64,000 nt of DNA from Lichina pygmaea (taxonomy: Eukaryota > Ascomycota > Lichinomycetes > Lichinales > Lichinaceae), in the NCBI GenBank assembly GCA_963422465.1, contig OY730174.1:2630914-2694913 (forward strand). The letters run 5' to 3'. Positions 23,323-35,022 of the stretch are shown in pieces (the first letter of the stretch is position 1; the number at the start of each line of letters is the position of its first letter). Below the pieces are notes generated by a model. That model made no database searches. It saw only the letters and a program-made list of their open reading frames with translations, and was not told the DNA's origin. The position numbers were made by a program, and so were the translations under genes.

Positions 23323-25297
23323 TCGGGGTCGGGCTCTTATTCTCGCGTCGATATGGAGAGGTGCGCATGATCGGGTTCGGGGTTCTGGGAAAAGGATGTG
23401 GGAAGCTACTCAGGATCATGTACCAGGCGAACTGCGCTCTTTTTTCTGTCATGAGGGAGCTCTTGATTCTTGTCGACTGTTGAAAAGCACGGACTGCATG
23501 CATTATCTGGGACTCGAGCCTTTTTGGGTCGAAGGCGGTGCTGTGGGAAGGACGATTGGTCAAGCTACGGTGTTTTCGGGCATTGTCTGCGCTTTCCGCG
23601 TCGGTAGCCGTTCCCCCGTTACGTCAGGTTGTCAGCAAAGGGGTCAGGTCGTCGATATGTCTCGTTTGTGAGTTTTGTCGGCAGGTCCGCTGCTTCTGTG
23701 TCTCGATCATGGCATCCGGGAACGGGCGGTGTTGTTGCTTCAACGGTGGTCGGTGATGGTGGTGGCGGTGACGGCGGCCATGTCCGGTACGGCGGCGCTG
23801 CTTCTTCTTTCTGTCCATGCCCGTTTCTCTATGCATTTTTTCTCTTCCCCCCGTCGAAGGAATGACGGGGGGGGGAGGGGAGCAACGAAGAGGGGCTGGT
23901 TTTAATGAAGAGCGTGTGCACGGGCTCTTCTCTGCTTCCGTGTGCTGTACATCCGCACATCCGCACATACATACATACATACATACATCTCCATCAACGC
24001 GCACTCTCGCCTCCTAGGGAAAGGGGCGACGGGTAGACATTTAGAAAGGAGAAGAGAGCCACGGACCTTTCGTTTCCCTATTCCTGGCAACGTCACCATC
24101 TGCTGCCTTTTGGCGTGCTTGAGAAGGGTAGATTCTCCTCTCCTTCTCCTTCTTCTCCTTCTCCTTCTTCTCCTTCTTCTCCTTCTTCTTCTTCTTCTTC
24201 TCCAGCTGATCTTGAGACCCAAGCTACAGTACAGGAAACATTGGGAAAAAGGAAAGAGAGGGGTGGGGGAATGTTGAAAGTTGGATGGACAATGTGATTT
24301 CGTTCTGCACTCTCGATACGTAGAGATGTAGTGCGTAGAGTATACTATCATGTCGGGCCTTGCCGGCACATCACTTGTACTACTCGTACAATATAACTAT
24401 AACACCACACCACCACACCACCACACCGTGAATACATCCATGTAGCCCTGATTGATTGATTGAAGTCCTACACCATTCTAGCACCAGTGTAGCTAGGCTA
24501 TGCTGGGTCATCTATAAAGCTACGCCCTGAAAAGTCTGAAGAGTAAAAAAACCTCTCCCTGCAGCGCCTCACCAGCGCTATCCTGCCAAGTCACTGTAGA
24601 ACATTGGGGGGGGGTGGCTACCTAGTAGCCAGCTTCCAGCTGCTCCTGAGCCCAGGAGAACTGGGGAAGGACACCGTGGCGGAGGACCCACGCTGTAAGG
24701 GCGGCGGCGGGCCGTGGTCGCGAAGTCATCACCTGGTAGTCAGTAGTGGATGCTGCCGCATATAGGCTGGATCCATGTAGCACTATACTAGGGAAAGGAT
24801 GCTAGAAGAGGGGCTTGAATCAAGATAAGAGAGAGAGAGAGAGAGAAAGGGAGGAGGCGGGGGGGAAGGACGGAGCAATGAAAAAAATGAAAGAAGAAGA
24901 AGAAGAAGAAGAAGAAGAAGAAGAAGAAGAAGAAGAAGAAGAAGAAGAGTAAATATGTTGATTAGTTCTATCCTGCATCTCGCGCGCTCCATGCCACGCT
25001 CCACGCTCCACGCTGCATCTATACCATTCCCTACTCTCCCCCCTCTCCAACGCTCTTCCTATCCCGTCGACCCCTCTGGGACCCTCCTCTCGGTCAGGCA
25101 TTCACCATCCTCCATCCACCATCCACCTACCACCAACCACATCGCCTTCCCTGCATCGCTCGACCAGGGCCCTTACACCCGTCAATAGAGTCTCCGAAAC
25201 CTCGTACCGAGAACCTTCCGCCCAAAAAGCCTCGGTCGGAAAAAAACTCGTTCCAAACCGAGCCCACCCCCCTCGAATAAAAGAAGAGTGCAGAATG
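23323..25297. other. Intergenic region rich in microsatellites
   Basis: No gene is recognised between two converging 3' ends. Visible repeats: CATA/ACAT at about 23964-23989, a TCTCCT/CTTCTC run at about 24137-24205, CCACA at about 24400-24425, a GAGA run at about 24829-24846 and a GAA run of about 19 units at 24891-24949. The translations on either strand are homopolymeric. Confidence 0.65.
24891..24949 (+). repeat. GAA trinucleotide repeat
   Basis: An essentially pure GAA run of about 59 bp in the region downstream of ERG1. No coding role is seen. Confidence 0.85.
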
Positions 25298-25989
25298 TCA
25301 AGGACGAAGTTCCGAGAAGATGAACGGGAAGATGACGACGCATGCCTTCCAGAAGATGCGCATGCCGTCGAAGACGAGCGAGAAGGGAAGGAGCAGGAGC
25401 AACGACGACGGTTGCTGCGATGGAGCCATGTCCTGGGCTTTGGTCGTGGAAGGGAAAGAAGAAGGAGATGGAGGAGGAGAAGGGGAAGGGACCGAGGCGG
25501 ATGTTTCCAGAGTGGAGGGCTTGGCCGATTGAGGGGGAGGTGGATCTGCTGGGTCTGAGGAAGATGCCGATGGAGAAGAGAGCGTCGGTGAGGACGGGGA
25601 AGAAGACGACGACGGGATGAAGGCCTTGCCTGCCGACGGTGACAGGAATGCGGGCAACGACGCGAGAACGAGGATCCAGATCGAATACAGCGCGACGGCG
25701 TAAAAGTGGTACAGCAGGACGAGCGGCTGGCGGATGATGCCGGCCAAGAGACCCACGGGCCCGTCGATGCACTGCCCACCCATCTGGAAGTAGCGGAAAC
25801 AGCCCATCTGGAGGACCTTGAGCTGCGGATCTGGTGGATGTACCGGGCACAGTTAGCGCAAGGCGCTGTGCGCGCGCTCGGGAGTGGATACGGGGGCTCA
25901 TCGGAGGGATAGCGAAGGGGTAGGAAGGGAAAGGTGTCCGGCTGTCAACCGTGTCTTCATGGACAGAGTGGAGACACGAGATGAAAGCG

Positions 25990-26043
<54 letters not shown>

Positions 26044-27490
26044 GGCGTGGAGTCGAAATTGTGCGTGCGAGATTGCTAGAGATGGAACATGACGTGATGG
26101 AAAACTCACCGTTGGCTGCAAAAAGCGCATACAGAGCCTGAGCCAAGATGTTGATGATCGAGCTCAGACGCTTCCGCCTCCAGTGAAAGGTCGACATCTG
26201 CCGCAGCACGAGTCTGGTGTCGTCCAGACTGGGCACGACCGACGGGTGCAGCAGCTGCGAGAGCAAGACGACGTCGTTAAAGGCCACGGTCATGCCGCCG
26301 CCGGTGAGCGGATGGCGCATGTTCATGGCGTCGCCGATCAGGACGAGGCCCGGCGTCTTGTTCGTCGACGGCGGCAGGAACGAGTTGGGCATCGACCGCA
26401 GCGCGCCCTTGTCGAGCGCGGCCGAGAAGGCCGGCTGAACGCACGTCGGCAGCGACGGCAGCACGACGTGGCGCAGGTGGCCCTTGACGCCGCCGCGTTC
26501 GACGCTCGCCGTCGGCGTCCGGTCCGGCACGTCGATCAGCGCCCGCGTCTCGTGCGTGCCGATCTGGTACAGCAGCACCGGCGCCACACCCTCGCTCGAC
26601 AGGACCACGTGCCCGTGCTCCGGCCGGGGCAGGCGCGCGTCGACCAGCTCGAGCCCGTAGAACTTGGAGCGCGCGACGACGTCGTGTCGGATGAAGCGCT
26701 TGCGGAACTTGGATGCGTAGCCGTCGGCGACGATGGTTAGATGGCCGAAGTACTGCATCGGCAAGACTGCGGTCAGCGATTGCTGGTCTCAGTTCCGCTC
26801 CTGGCCGCGCCATCTCTCGAGCGAGACGAATGAGGAAACAGTGGCATACGTAGTCTGGCTTCCCATCCGTCTGAGACTCGACGCCTAGTACCTCCCCGGT
26901 GATGCAGTTTTGCACGAGCTCCGTCGCCTTGGTTTCCACGATCGTGACGTTCGGCGTCTCGCGAGCTGCCTGTCTCAGCTGCTGGATGAAGCGTCCATGG
27001 TGGAAGGATCGTCCCTCGGGTCTTGGCGGGGGTTGATGGCCGTGCTGGCCGTCTTTGCCTTGCCCGCCCGCGTTGTGCGGGTACGGGATATGCACCGGTT
27101 CGCCCTGATAGATGACCTCGTAGCCCTTGACTCGGATGCTGTCAATTCCTTCCAGACAATCTAAGAATCGCCGTCGGGCGTCAGCACCCCAGTTCTACGC
27201 TGGCTCCCCGAAGTGCCTGCGCATCTCCGTTCTGCGTACATACGTCGCAGTCCCAACTTCTCCAGCGCCGACACTCCCCCCGGCTGCAGCAGCTCTCCGA
27301 CGATGCGATCCGGTTCCTTCAAGCTCTTCTCCAGCAGCAGTACGCTACGCCCTTGCTTTCCCAGGGCCACGGCGACGGCGCAGCCCATGATGCCGGCGCC
27401 GACAACCACGACATCGGCTTCATGATGCAAGACGCGTCGAGTCACCACCGCCTGTGCGGCATCGGTGTCCGTAGCGGTAAAGTCCAACAT
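25298..27490 (-). CDS. ERG1: Squalene epoxidase (squalene monooxygenase)
   Basis: Proposed exons in transcript order: 27490-27244, 27160-26850, 26752-26110 and 25830-25298; all phases match, 577 residues. It converts squalene to 2,3-oxidosqualene in the ER membrane, the first oxygen-requiring step of ergosterol synthesis and the target of allylamine antifungals. The FAD Rossmann motif GAGIMG is at 31-36, DRIVGELLQPGG follows, FGHLTIVADG is near 188-197, and the second FAD motif GDAMNMRHPLTGGGMTVAF starts near 326. All are diagnostic. The hydrophobic C-terminus (LLYHFYAVALYSIWILVLASLP and a last helix) fits membrane attachment. The protein is longer than the usual 450-500 residues because a Ser/Pro-rich insert of about 75 residues separates the two C-terminal helices. 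Introns are 83, 97 and 279 nt; the last contains a long dinucleotide repeat. An upstream Met in the same frame is possible but less likely. Confidence 0.95.
25988..26042 (+). repeat. CA dinucleotide repeat inside the last ERG1 intron
   Basis: About 26-27 AC units. In the ERG1 transcript this is a UG repeat starting about 67 nt after the 5' splice site of the 279-nt last intron. The other introns of this gene are under 100 nt, so the repeat contributes to the unusual length. Confidence 0.9.
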
Positions 27491-28388
27491 CCCTATATCC
27501 GGCCGTCGAGGGATAGACTCACTCGGCTCTCTCTTGTCGTCTTTCTTGATGGAGATGAAGATGCGGAATCGTCCATCACAATGGCCGAGGTGAAGTTGCA
27601 AGAAGAGCAACGAACTTCGATTAGGAGCAACGGCGGCAAATCTTCATTCGAACGCGCTAAAACTCGGCTTGATCGTCATGATCGCGGGTTTGTTCCTGAT
27701 CGCTGAACGGAGGAAATATTGTCCGATGCAGGTACGAGGTTCGATTGAGCGTCAGAAGTTATGACACATTCCGGCCAGTCATCAACAGCACTTCTAGCCT
27801 CGCTAATTCGACGAGCATCTTCAAGCTGCCGAGTATTAGTAATATATTACAAAGGCCAGAAACGGATGATATAGCAGTATGTATCGTACGAGGTGTTTGA
27901 CGGATTTAACGTTAGCAAAATACCATTAGTCAGCTGAAAAACCAGCGACCGGGGTCAAGCTCCGAGTACGGTATGGATCAGGTCCACGACGCGCCAGCAA
28001 CTCCAAAGTGACAGCAGAGGACTGGCTGGAGAAGATGATGGACTCGATGCAAGCACGTTGCCAGGCAGCCATTGATGCCAACGGTGGTCACACTGAATAT
28101 TGGACTGTACCTGTCTCAGGAATTATGACAATGCGGCTCTGCAACTAGCTTTTGGTGGTACCGGTATCTTCCTAACGTTAAATCCGTCAGACACCTCGTA
28201 GGGTCATAACAGAAGTTAAATGCTAGTGTATCAACTCAGTTGGCGGGGAATCGCTCCCACGACTCCTAGAACACCCGCCGCTACAAAGCCGGCAAAGACA
28301 TGCGCCCAGTCCAATCTACCGGTGCCCGTTCATCAGGATCGACCCTCGATGCGCCTCGTGACCAATGCCGTCTCGTATATCGAGCTGC
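27491..28388. other. ERG1 upstream region with a miniature transposon
   Basis: Intergenic DNA between the ERG1 start and the stop of the next minus-strand gene. The Tc1-type miniature element at 27889-28198 lies in it. The rest (27491-27888 and 28199-28388) shows nothing gene-like; the ERG1 promoter should be in the first part. Confidence 0.55.
27889..28198 (+). mobile_element. Tc1/mariner-type miniature element, copy 1
   Basis: 310 bp flanked by TA on both sides (27887-27888, 28199-28200). The inverted ends are about 27 bp (CGAGGTGT ... ACACCTCG, with AACGTTA inside each). The interior can be read as KVTAEDWLEKMMDSMQARCQ followed by AAIDANGGHTEYW, which matches the way Tc1-like transposases end (…SMPxRxQAVIxAxGGHTxY). 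It is therefore an internal deletion derivative that kept the transposase C-terminus. It has a related copy at 31776-32095. Confidence 0.8.
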
Positions 28389-29841
28389 TCAGACCGAAGG
28401 CGAGTAGCCAGGTCGGAGAACCAGAGGCACGTCTTCACTTCTTTCGGGGGCACCATGGCCCCCGCGATCTCGGAGCGAAGGCGTGCCGGCCCAGTCTCGA
28501 AGGGGATGGCTGCGAGGACCGGGGTCGGCTTCGGCATCGGCAGCTCTTCGGGCCTGGATCCAGCGGTCCTCGGACATGACGACGGCATCGGCGCGCTCGG
28601 TAGCAACGTGATGATGCTTGAACCCGGCTCTCCCTTCGGGCGTCAATGACCGTCGAAGGGCGTCGGTGACGGTGAAGCTCTGGGGAGTCGACCGATGCTC
28701 TTGCGGTAGCAGCATCTCCCGCGAGCCGGACGGCATGTGCGGTGGCGAAACGTCTCCCCGTCCCTGTGGGTGTAAAGGTGCCAGGGTTGGGCGTCGCGGC
28801 CGGCTCCTCCCATCCGGAGGGCAAAACGGTGCGGAGCAGCTGCGGGCTCGCTGTGACGGCCCCGCTCTCGCGGAGTGAGGCGTCGGTGTTCGCGTGGCCG
28901 ACGACCGCCTTGACCGAGGATCGGAACGCCCGCGTCCCTGGGCGGTGGAGGGCCTTTGGACAGACGTGAAGGGAGACCCGGTCCGGCCGGGCTCGTGACC
29001 GACCCGGCCGTCAGCCGTTCCAGGGCGCTGCATGAGATACGGCGTTGGAGGCTTCGACAGAGGCGGGGACCGACGCGGCACTCGTGAGTGGGAAAGGGCC
29101 GTGGCTGGCCTGCTCAGCGGCGCGCGTGACTCTGACCGGTACGTCACAGGCGAAGCGTGTCTGGCTTCGGCTTGCGACCTGGTCGATCCAGATCTGCTTT
29201 CGAAAGGAGGGGGTGCAACATCCGGATAGGCGTCCTCCTCCAGGGTCCAGACCGCACAATCTCGATGTACCGTTGCCGGAGGGGCTCTGGGTGGCGCCTC
29301 CATAGCGTAGGCGGCATCCGACGACCATTTCGAGGTCTCGTCAACGTCGCGGATCCCCCCACGGACGCCGTGATCGAGCAAAGGAGGCGAATATGGTCCA
29401 TACGGCGGCAGAGTGGCCGAGGTACTTCGCAGAGACCAATTTTCAGCCCGCGACGAGCTCCGGAGTTCTTTCGAGTGCGTGCTCGGATATGCCGCTCCTT
29501 CGTCGAGAGAGGGCACAGCCGGGTCTCGAGAGGTGTGGCCCAGCCGGCTCGCCTCCAGGGCGCTTGCCGCAAAGGCGCCAGCGGTATGAGGAATCGACTG
29601 GTGATATGCACTCTCGTCCAGCACTTGAAGTTCCACCTCCTGTTCTCGTTTCCTGAGCCTGACGTGGCGTATCAGCTCCCGGCTTTGCGAACATCGACCC
29701 TTGCCAAGCTCACCGTCGACGCGTGAGGAAGAACGCAAGCACGGCTCCGACCGACAGCGACACGACAGGTGCCCCGATGACGATCCTAGGATGCAGTGAG
29801 CGACGCGAGTCCCAGCGGAGCGCGAAGGGGGTCGTACGCAT
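28389..29841 (-). CDS. Single-pass membrane protein with long Pro/Ser/Arg-rich tail
   Basis: Proposed exons are 29841-29714 and 29658-28389 (465 residues). The first exon reads MRTTPFALRWDSRRSLHPR, then a hydrophobic helix at about residues 20-39 (IVIGAPVVSLSVGAVLAFFL), then TRRRRLRKREQE. A 55-nt intron with a GCTGATAC branch-like site joins it in phase to the long second exon. The arrangement (short N-terminus, one helix, strongly basic stop-transfer, long disordered tail rich in SRPxTA, RRSP and PPSF patches) suggests a type III or signal-anchor protein with a cytosolic tail, possibly phosphorylated. No family is recognised. A longer upstream reading of the same frame to about 30200 exists, but it lacks a sensible N-terminus. 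Function unknown. Confidence 0.55.
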
Positions 29842-31775
29842 ATTGAAAATGAATTGGCAACGTCCCAAAAATCGACATCTGAGCTGGCCAGACGTGTGCT
29901 GCCCGAAGCCGAACCTCGAGGGAAAACCAACGCACCAAAGGGACGCCTGGTCTGCGTATCTGCCTTCAGAGGACGAGTCGAATCGACAGACTCAGTCAAG
30001 CCAAAAGAACGGACGCCTGTGATGTCGACGACGTCCGTCAAGCAACGACGCGCGAAAATGAACGACAGCCGAAGAACGAGTGATCCGGCGAGCAGCTGAC
30101 CGACGACAACGAAGAAGGGAACGAAGGATGTTGTGTCCCAAGAGGAGCCATCGAGGATATGTATGAGACGTGAGGGCATCCAAGAAGCCCAAAAAGGCAA
30201 GAGCTATTCGTGACAGCATTGCCCAGCGACCGAACCGTACGGCAGCCTCTCCACATTGAGCGCTTGTCAGACGCCGGCGCGGGATATGCTGTCAGCTCTG
30301 TACGATGACACTAGTACGTACGTAGGCACGGAGCGCGAAGGCCGGCAGATTGCGGACATTTCGCTCTTGCTCTTCCGCGCCAGCGAGGGAGCTGCGACGT
30401 GCAGCCTTGCGGATGCGCCATCGCAACATCAGGTCCATGTTGCAGCAAGACAAGATAGTCGGCCGTCCTCCTTTCTTCCTCCCGTGCCGGCGCACGCCCC
30501 CGTGGCCCCCGATCAGCCGACCCGTTTGTCGCTTTTCTTTGGGTGGGTAGGGCTGAGAATCCGACACGGATGGCGCCGACCTGGCTCAATTCTCGGTTGG
30601 GATCCAGCGCCTCGCTAACTTGGTCTACAGTACGGAAGTAAGGTGGAAGAGAACACGGAGCGGGACCCAGTCTCCCTGCAAGGTCAAGCAGCGGCAGTCG
30701 AATACCAGACGCTGAAAAGTACATCTCGTCTATCTTGTCCATCCCATCGTCGCAGAGGCCCATGAGGCTGTGGAGACGAAACTCGTCCTGGCTGGCGTGG
30801 GAGTCCGTCCCGCTGCATGAATCGTACCTCGTACGTATGTACGAATATCAAGTCTCAGACGTATCCGAACCCAGTCGTGCCAGTCACCGAGGACACGCCG
30901 TTGTTATTCTGCCTCGTACGCACGTGCACCAGACAACAAAACAGCAGGAGGTCAAGTCTGATCGGCCTGCAGCGTTGCCCGGCGGCAATTGGGAAGATTT
31001 GGTTTACCGTGCGCCCGGATGAGTACAGCAACGACCTGGTCTCCGAGTGGCAGTACGATCGCTGATGGATCATGACTTGTGCCTTTCGCACAGCGAGTCA
31101 ACAAGTTGTAAGATTTTGGCGAATGTCAGACTCGGGATGGAAAACCAGGCTCAGCTGAACTCCTTGACGCGCAGCCGCCGATCGCAGCGGATGAGAGCCA
31201 CCAAATTGCGGACCGTTACTGCCGTTACCCCCTATACGAGTATGCAATTTTCTTGCTCCCGTGGCCCCCTCTTAGTTCAGTACTCCCCTCGCGTAGCACT
31301 GGTACTTCTAATCTCGTGCTAACCCCGAGTGACAATAAGTACTTCTAAACTTCTGAGTCATTACCTCCCCCGAAAGACACAGTCGCACAGCTATCGGAGT
31401 CTCTACCCCCCCAAAAAAGCGACATCCACCATCCAAACCGAGACCTGAGTAGACTACCGTAGGACCAAGCATCTCACATAGCTTCTAAAAATCCGTGACG
31501 GAGAATCACTTGCTATGTGGTTCTGTCAGGACTTAGGACACTCATAGCTTGCTCAGCTTGAAGAGATACTAAGCTTCAGCTCTCCAGAGTGTAGGTACTG
31601 TACCTACCTAAGCGAGGGGTTGCACGGAAGTAAGGGGGGGCACCGGAGCTGCATAATGGGGGGGGAATGGCAGTAATTGTCCGTTCAAATTGCCGCCGCG
31701 CTCTCCTTTGCTGTGCAGAGCCATGGTGGACTTGCTATAAACTACTTTCGTATTGGTCGGGACACTGTCGGCTTA
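29842..31775. other. Intergenic region, no gene recognised
   Basis: About 1.9 kb upstream of the membrane protein gene. A minus-strand frame at 30311-30763 (MGLCDDGMDKIDEMYFSASG...) is open for 150 codons but resembles nothing known. GTAC/TACGTACG words occur near 30310 and 30830. From 31.2 kb onward the sequence is AT-richer and closed in all frames. Confidence 0.5.
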
Positions 31776-32095
31776 CGAGGTGTCTAGCGAATATAACGTT
31801 AGATCAGTACGCTTAGTAAGCTGGAGTACCCGCGACAGTATCAAAAGACCCGTACTAAAACTTTGGTGAGATCACGATGAAAATTGCGACTTCATGGACC
31901 AGGTCCCCGAGTTTCTTGATGCACCAGCAACATCGACTCCATGCAGGCACGATGCCAGGCAGTCATTGATGCCAATAGGGGGCACACAGAATACTAAGCT
32001 GTACGTATTACTCGTACAAGAGCAAACGTCTGTCTCAAGAGTCTTGATAATGCGGCTCTACAATTGACTTTTGCTTGTATTCGCTAGACACCTCG
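31776..32095 (+). mobile_element. Tc1/mariner-type miniature element, copy 2
   Basis: 320 bp with TA on both sides (31774-31775, 32096-32097). Its ends are CGAGGTGTCTAGCGAAT and the inverse. The interior shares long stretches with copy 1 at 27889-28198 (GCCAGGCAG-CATTGATGCCAA, AATGCGGCTCT), so both derive from the same parent. The inner parts of the inverted ends have diverged between copies, but within each copy the two ends still match. Confidence 0.8.
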
Positions 32096-35022
32096 TACTG
32101 TACTCGGTACTTTGTAAGTTTTACAGCCCACGCTTGCCACGCTACTGTACCTTCTAGTTTTAGCGAAGTTGGTGGGAGTGCGGTAACGACAAATGCGGGC
32201 TAAACATAGCTGCAAATGCGGGGAACAATGACGTAAAACGTAGCAACAGCGGCAACGTGTAAAACCTTACTCCGTACCGTGCTGATAGTTAGTTGCCGAT
32301 CATCAGCAGAAGTGAAGCTTCTCAAGAGTTCTTTACTTGTAGTCAGCATGTCTGACCCTCTGCTCTTCGGTCATCGAAAAGTCAATGTTTACACATGAAT
32401 GTATGGAAGGGGGCTCATGCCGCAAAGCATGCGTTCCACCACGCAACGTCTGTCCGGGGTAGAAACTGAAAACCGAAGCTGCCGAATCGTAAGTCTCTAC
32501 CTCGTGATCGTTCCACGTCACTCGATCTAGGCACTGACTACGCTCCAGGACAGCGACTGCCATGATCACGTGCTCTTATCGTAAGGCTGAGCCACTCAGA
32601 GCCCGAACCCCGGAACAGCATCCAGCTAGCGGCCCACATGCCCTGCTAGCTCTCCAACCCGATTCAACAACGCCACCAGCATAGATGCATCCCTCGGTCT
32701 TCTCCGCCCGACGTTCTTGGAACACTTCCTAGCAACAGCGGCTTGGGAGATTGATGCCAACAGGCAGATATGGCGATTGTTCCTTGATCGGATTTGTGGC
32801 ATGGTCATCGCCTGTATGTTTCTCGGCCGTCCCGTTCCAGCCGTGGCCAGCTTCAAAAAGATGTGGACAGTGGACAGCCATCGCCGGCTAGTGTTTGAAA
32901 GTCTCTCGACCACCATGGTACTTCGCCTGGACCTCACTGTCTATTCGAGGCATCACGAACATGGTCAAAGTGGTGTCGTGACAGATGCTCTCGAGCGGCA
33001 AATGTGAGGCTTGCCAGGTCGATCTCGTCCTCGGTGACGAGAGCCTGATAAAGGTCCTCCGATGGATTGTGGAGAACTTTACGAATCAACCAATGCCTGT
33101 AGGTATAGTGTGGTTCCTGCTCGGCATCATCATCGTCATTATCATTGTCGAAGCCTCCGGTAAGTGCACAAGCTGTTCTTGGTCAAAATCGGCTACGTGT
33201 TCGCTATCCTATCACTGTTCGCCCAGCTTGGCAGCAGCGTCAACTCAGTTGGCATCATGATCACACCTGGCGGCATAATTGTGCCCGAACTCAGCTGCTT
33301 CAGTGGCACGACAAAAGCCTGCGTACACCTCCATACAAAATCTACCTCGGGCTACTCTGGAGAATCAATACATAGCTGCTTTTTGCTACTGGCGTACGGT
33401 AGCCTCTCAATCTGGTCGTATTACTTATGAAAGTATCAGCTGACAGCTTGTACTGGTGTACGCAGACTTGTGTCGTGACACTGTTGTTCCTGGCCGGACG
33501 TGAGCTGTCCCCGCAGTGACGGCTGGTACGACACTGCTGTCGCCCACACCAATGCCGGAACGGGATCTGTTGGCGACAGCGACTGTGGCTACGACACCAT
33601 CGACAACATCAGATCTGGCTGGCAGACCTGCTCGTACTTCTGCTGCCAGAACCATGGCCCTGACTTTGCATACTATCATGTGGACTGGGACCCTGACCAT
33701 CCCACCCTCCCCTACCCATACCCTTGGCACCAGCCATCACGATGACCTCGGCCAGAAACTGCAGCCCAGACCACATGACTGAACTGTCTCTCCCCTTCCC
33801 TGAGGAACACGGATGATACCAGCAACATGGAATATCTGTTCATCTGGCCTCATGTCAACGCCACCACTAACATGAGCACTCAGATGCCCAAGTCTATGTT
33901 TGCTCGGTCTCCAGCTGCGTACATGTGGGATGGCAAAGCCCTCCCCCGCTGTGTCTTCGTTGAAGTGCTGCCTGACATGTTCCGACATGACGGGCAGCAA
34001 GACATGTTCATGCTCCAGTGCCAGGTCACCGTGAGCCCTGTCGTCAGTGTCTTGAAGCTGGTGCATCAGCCGAGGAACAGCGTCGTGCGGACTGCTGCGG
34101 CCTGCATTGCGCTGTCAGGCCGCTGACACACCCAAAGCGGGCAGGGACCGGCGCCAATGCTAGCTCTACCAGGAGAGTTCTCCCTGGGTCACCAACCGAC
34201 AAGACAGGCCTGAGGAGATTGGCGAGCACGTGGCTGAGTTCGCTGCCACTGGCCTCGGCGTCGTGGCGCGCCGCAACCTGACCATTGAGGTTCTGGCCGC
34301 CGTCTGATACTTGGAAAGCAGGTCCAGATTGAATGGGAAGAGGTTGCTACCATCACCACTCGTGCTGTCATCATGCATGATCTACTGGTTGTCTCGATGT
34401 TCTAGATCATACGCTCTCTGGTTGGCGATGATAGCTACTTGATCGTCGCCTGTCTAGTGTGCAGCCTCATAGCCCCGCCGTCCGAAAGCAAAGAAGAGGC
34501 TTCCTCGATGGCAGGAAGACCACGCTCGAGATTGTGGCGAGCTGCAGTGCTCAGCTGCTAAGCACTACTGGGTCATGCAACCAACCAGCAGTGGTGAAGT
34601 ATGTGGATGGGGAGTTGTCTCAACACGAACATTGCAATGGTGAGAATAATATAGGAATGCTGCCAAGGGCAGCAGCTTTGATATGGTACGGTAGTAAAAA
34701 GTGACCGGGGCAAGCCAGGTGTTTTATAGCTCAAGGCATCCAAGATTCAAGTCAGGCGTGATAGAAACTAATATCCGCGCTTATAGCAGAAAGCACAGAG
34801 GATGTTATCACTAAGTTGTGTGAATGGCCAAGGCAGCGTCGGCCTGACTAGGGCCGCAGCACCCTCGAACCGGGTTGAACATGCACAAAGCTCACAGAGA
34901 AGACAGTTGGTCGATGGGGCTATTCCTCTCAAGAGATCTAGCTATCTGTGTAGTCTGGACCTCTTGGAATCTGGTCTTTGGTTCCTTGACGAGCCCTCTC
35001 CTTCCTACCGTATGTACGTATG
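32096..35022. other. Decayed sequence, probably old genes or elements
   Basis: No intact gene. Between about 33.1 and 34.3 kb, short stretches look formerly coding: a hydrophobic segment followed by GIMITPGGIIVPELSCFSG, a Cys-rich secreted-like stretch (DCGYDTIDNIRSGWQ, CSYFCCQNHG, DFAYYHVDWDPDHP), and QMPKSMFARSPAAYMWDG. These fall in different frames interrupted by stops. I recognise no family. Part of 34.46-35.0 kb vaguely resembles a retroelement but cannot be assigned. Confidence 0.35.

Noticed and set aside
24137-24297. Ser/Pro- or Leu-rich frames over the CTT/TCTCCT repeat
   Set aside because: Homopolymer translation of a microsatellite.
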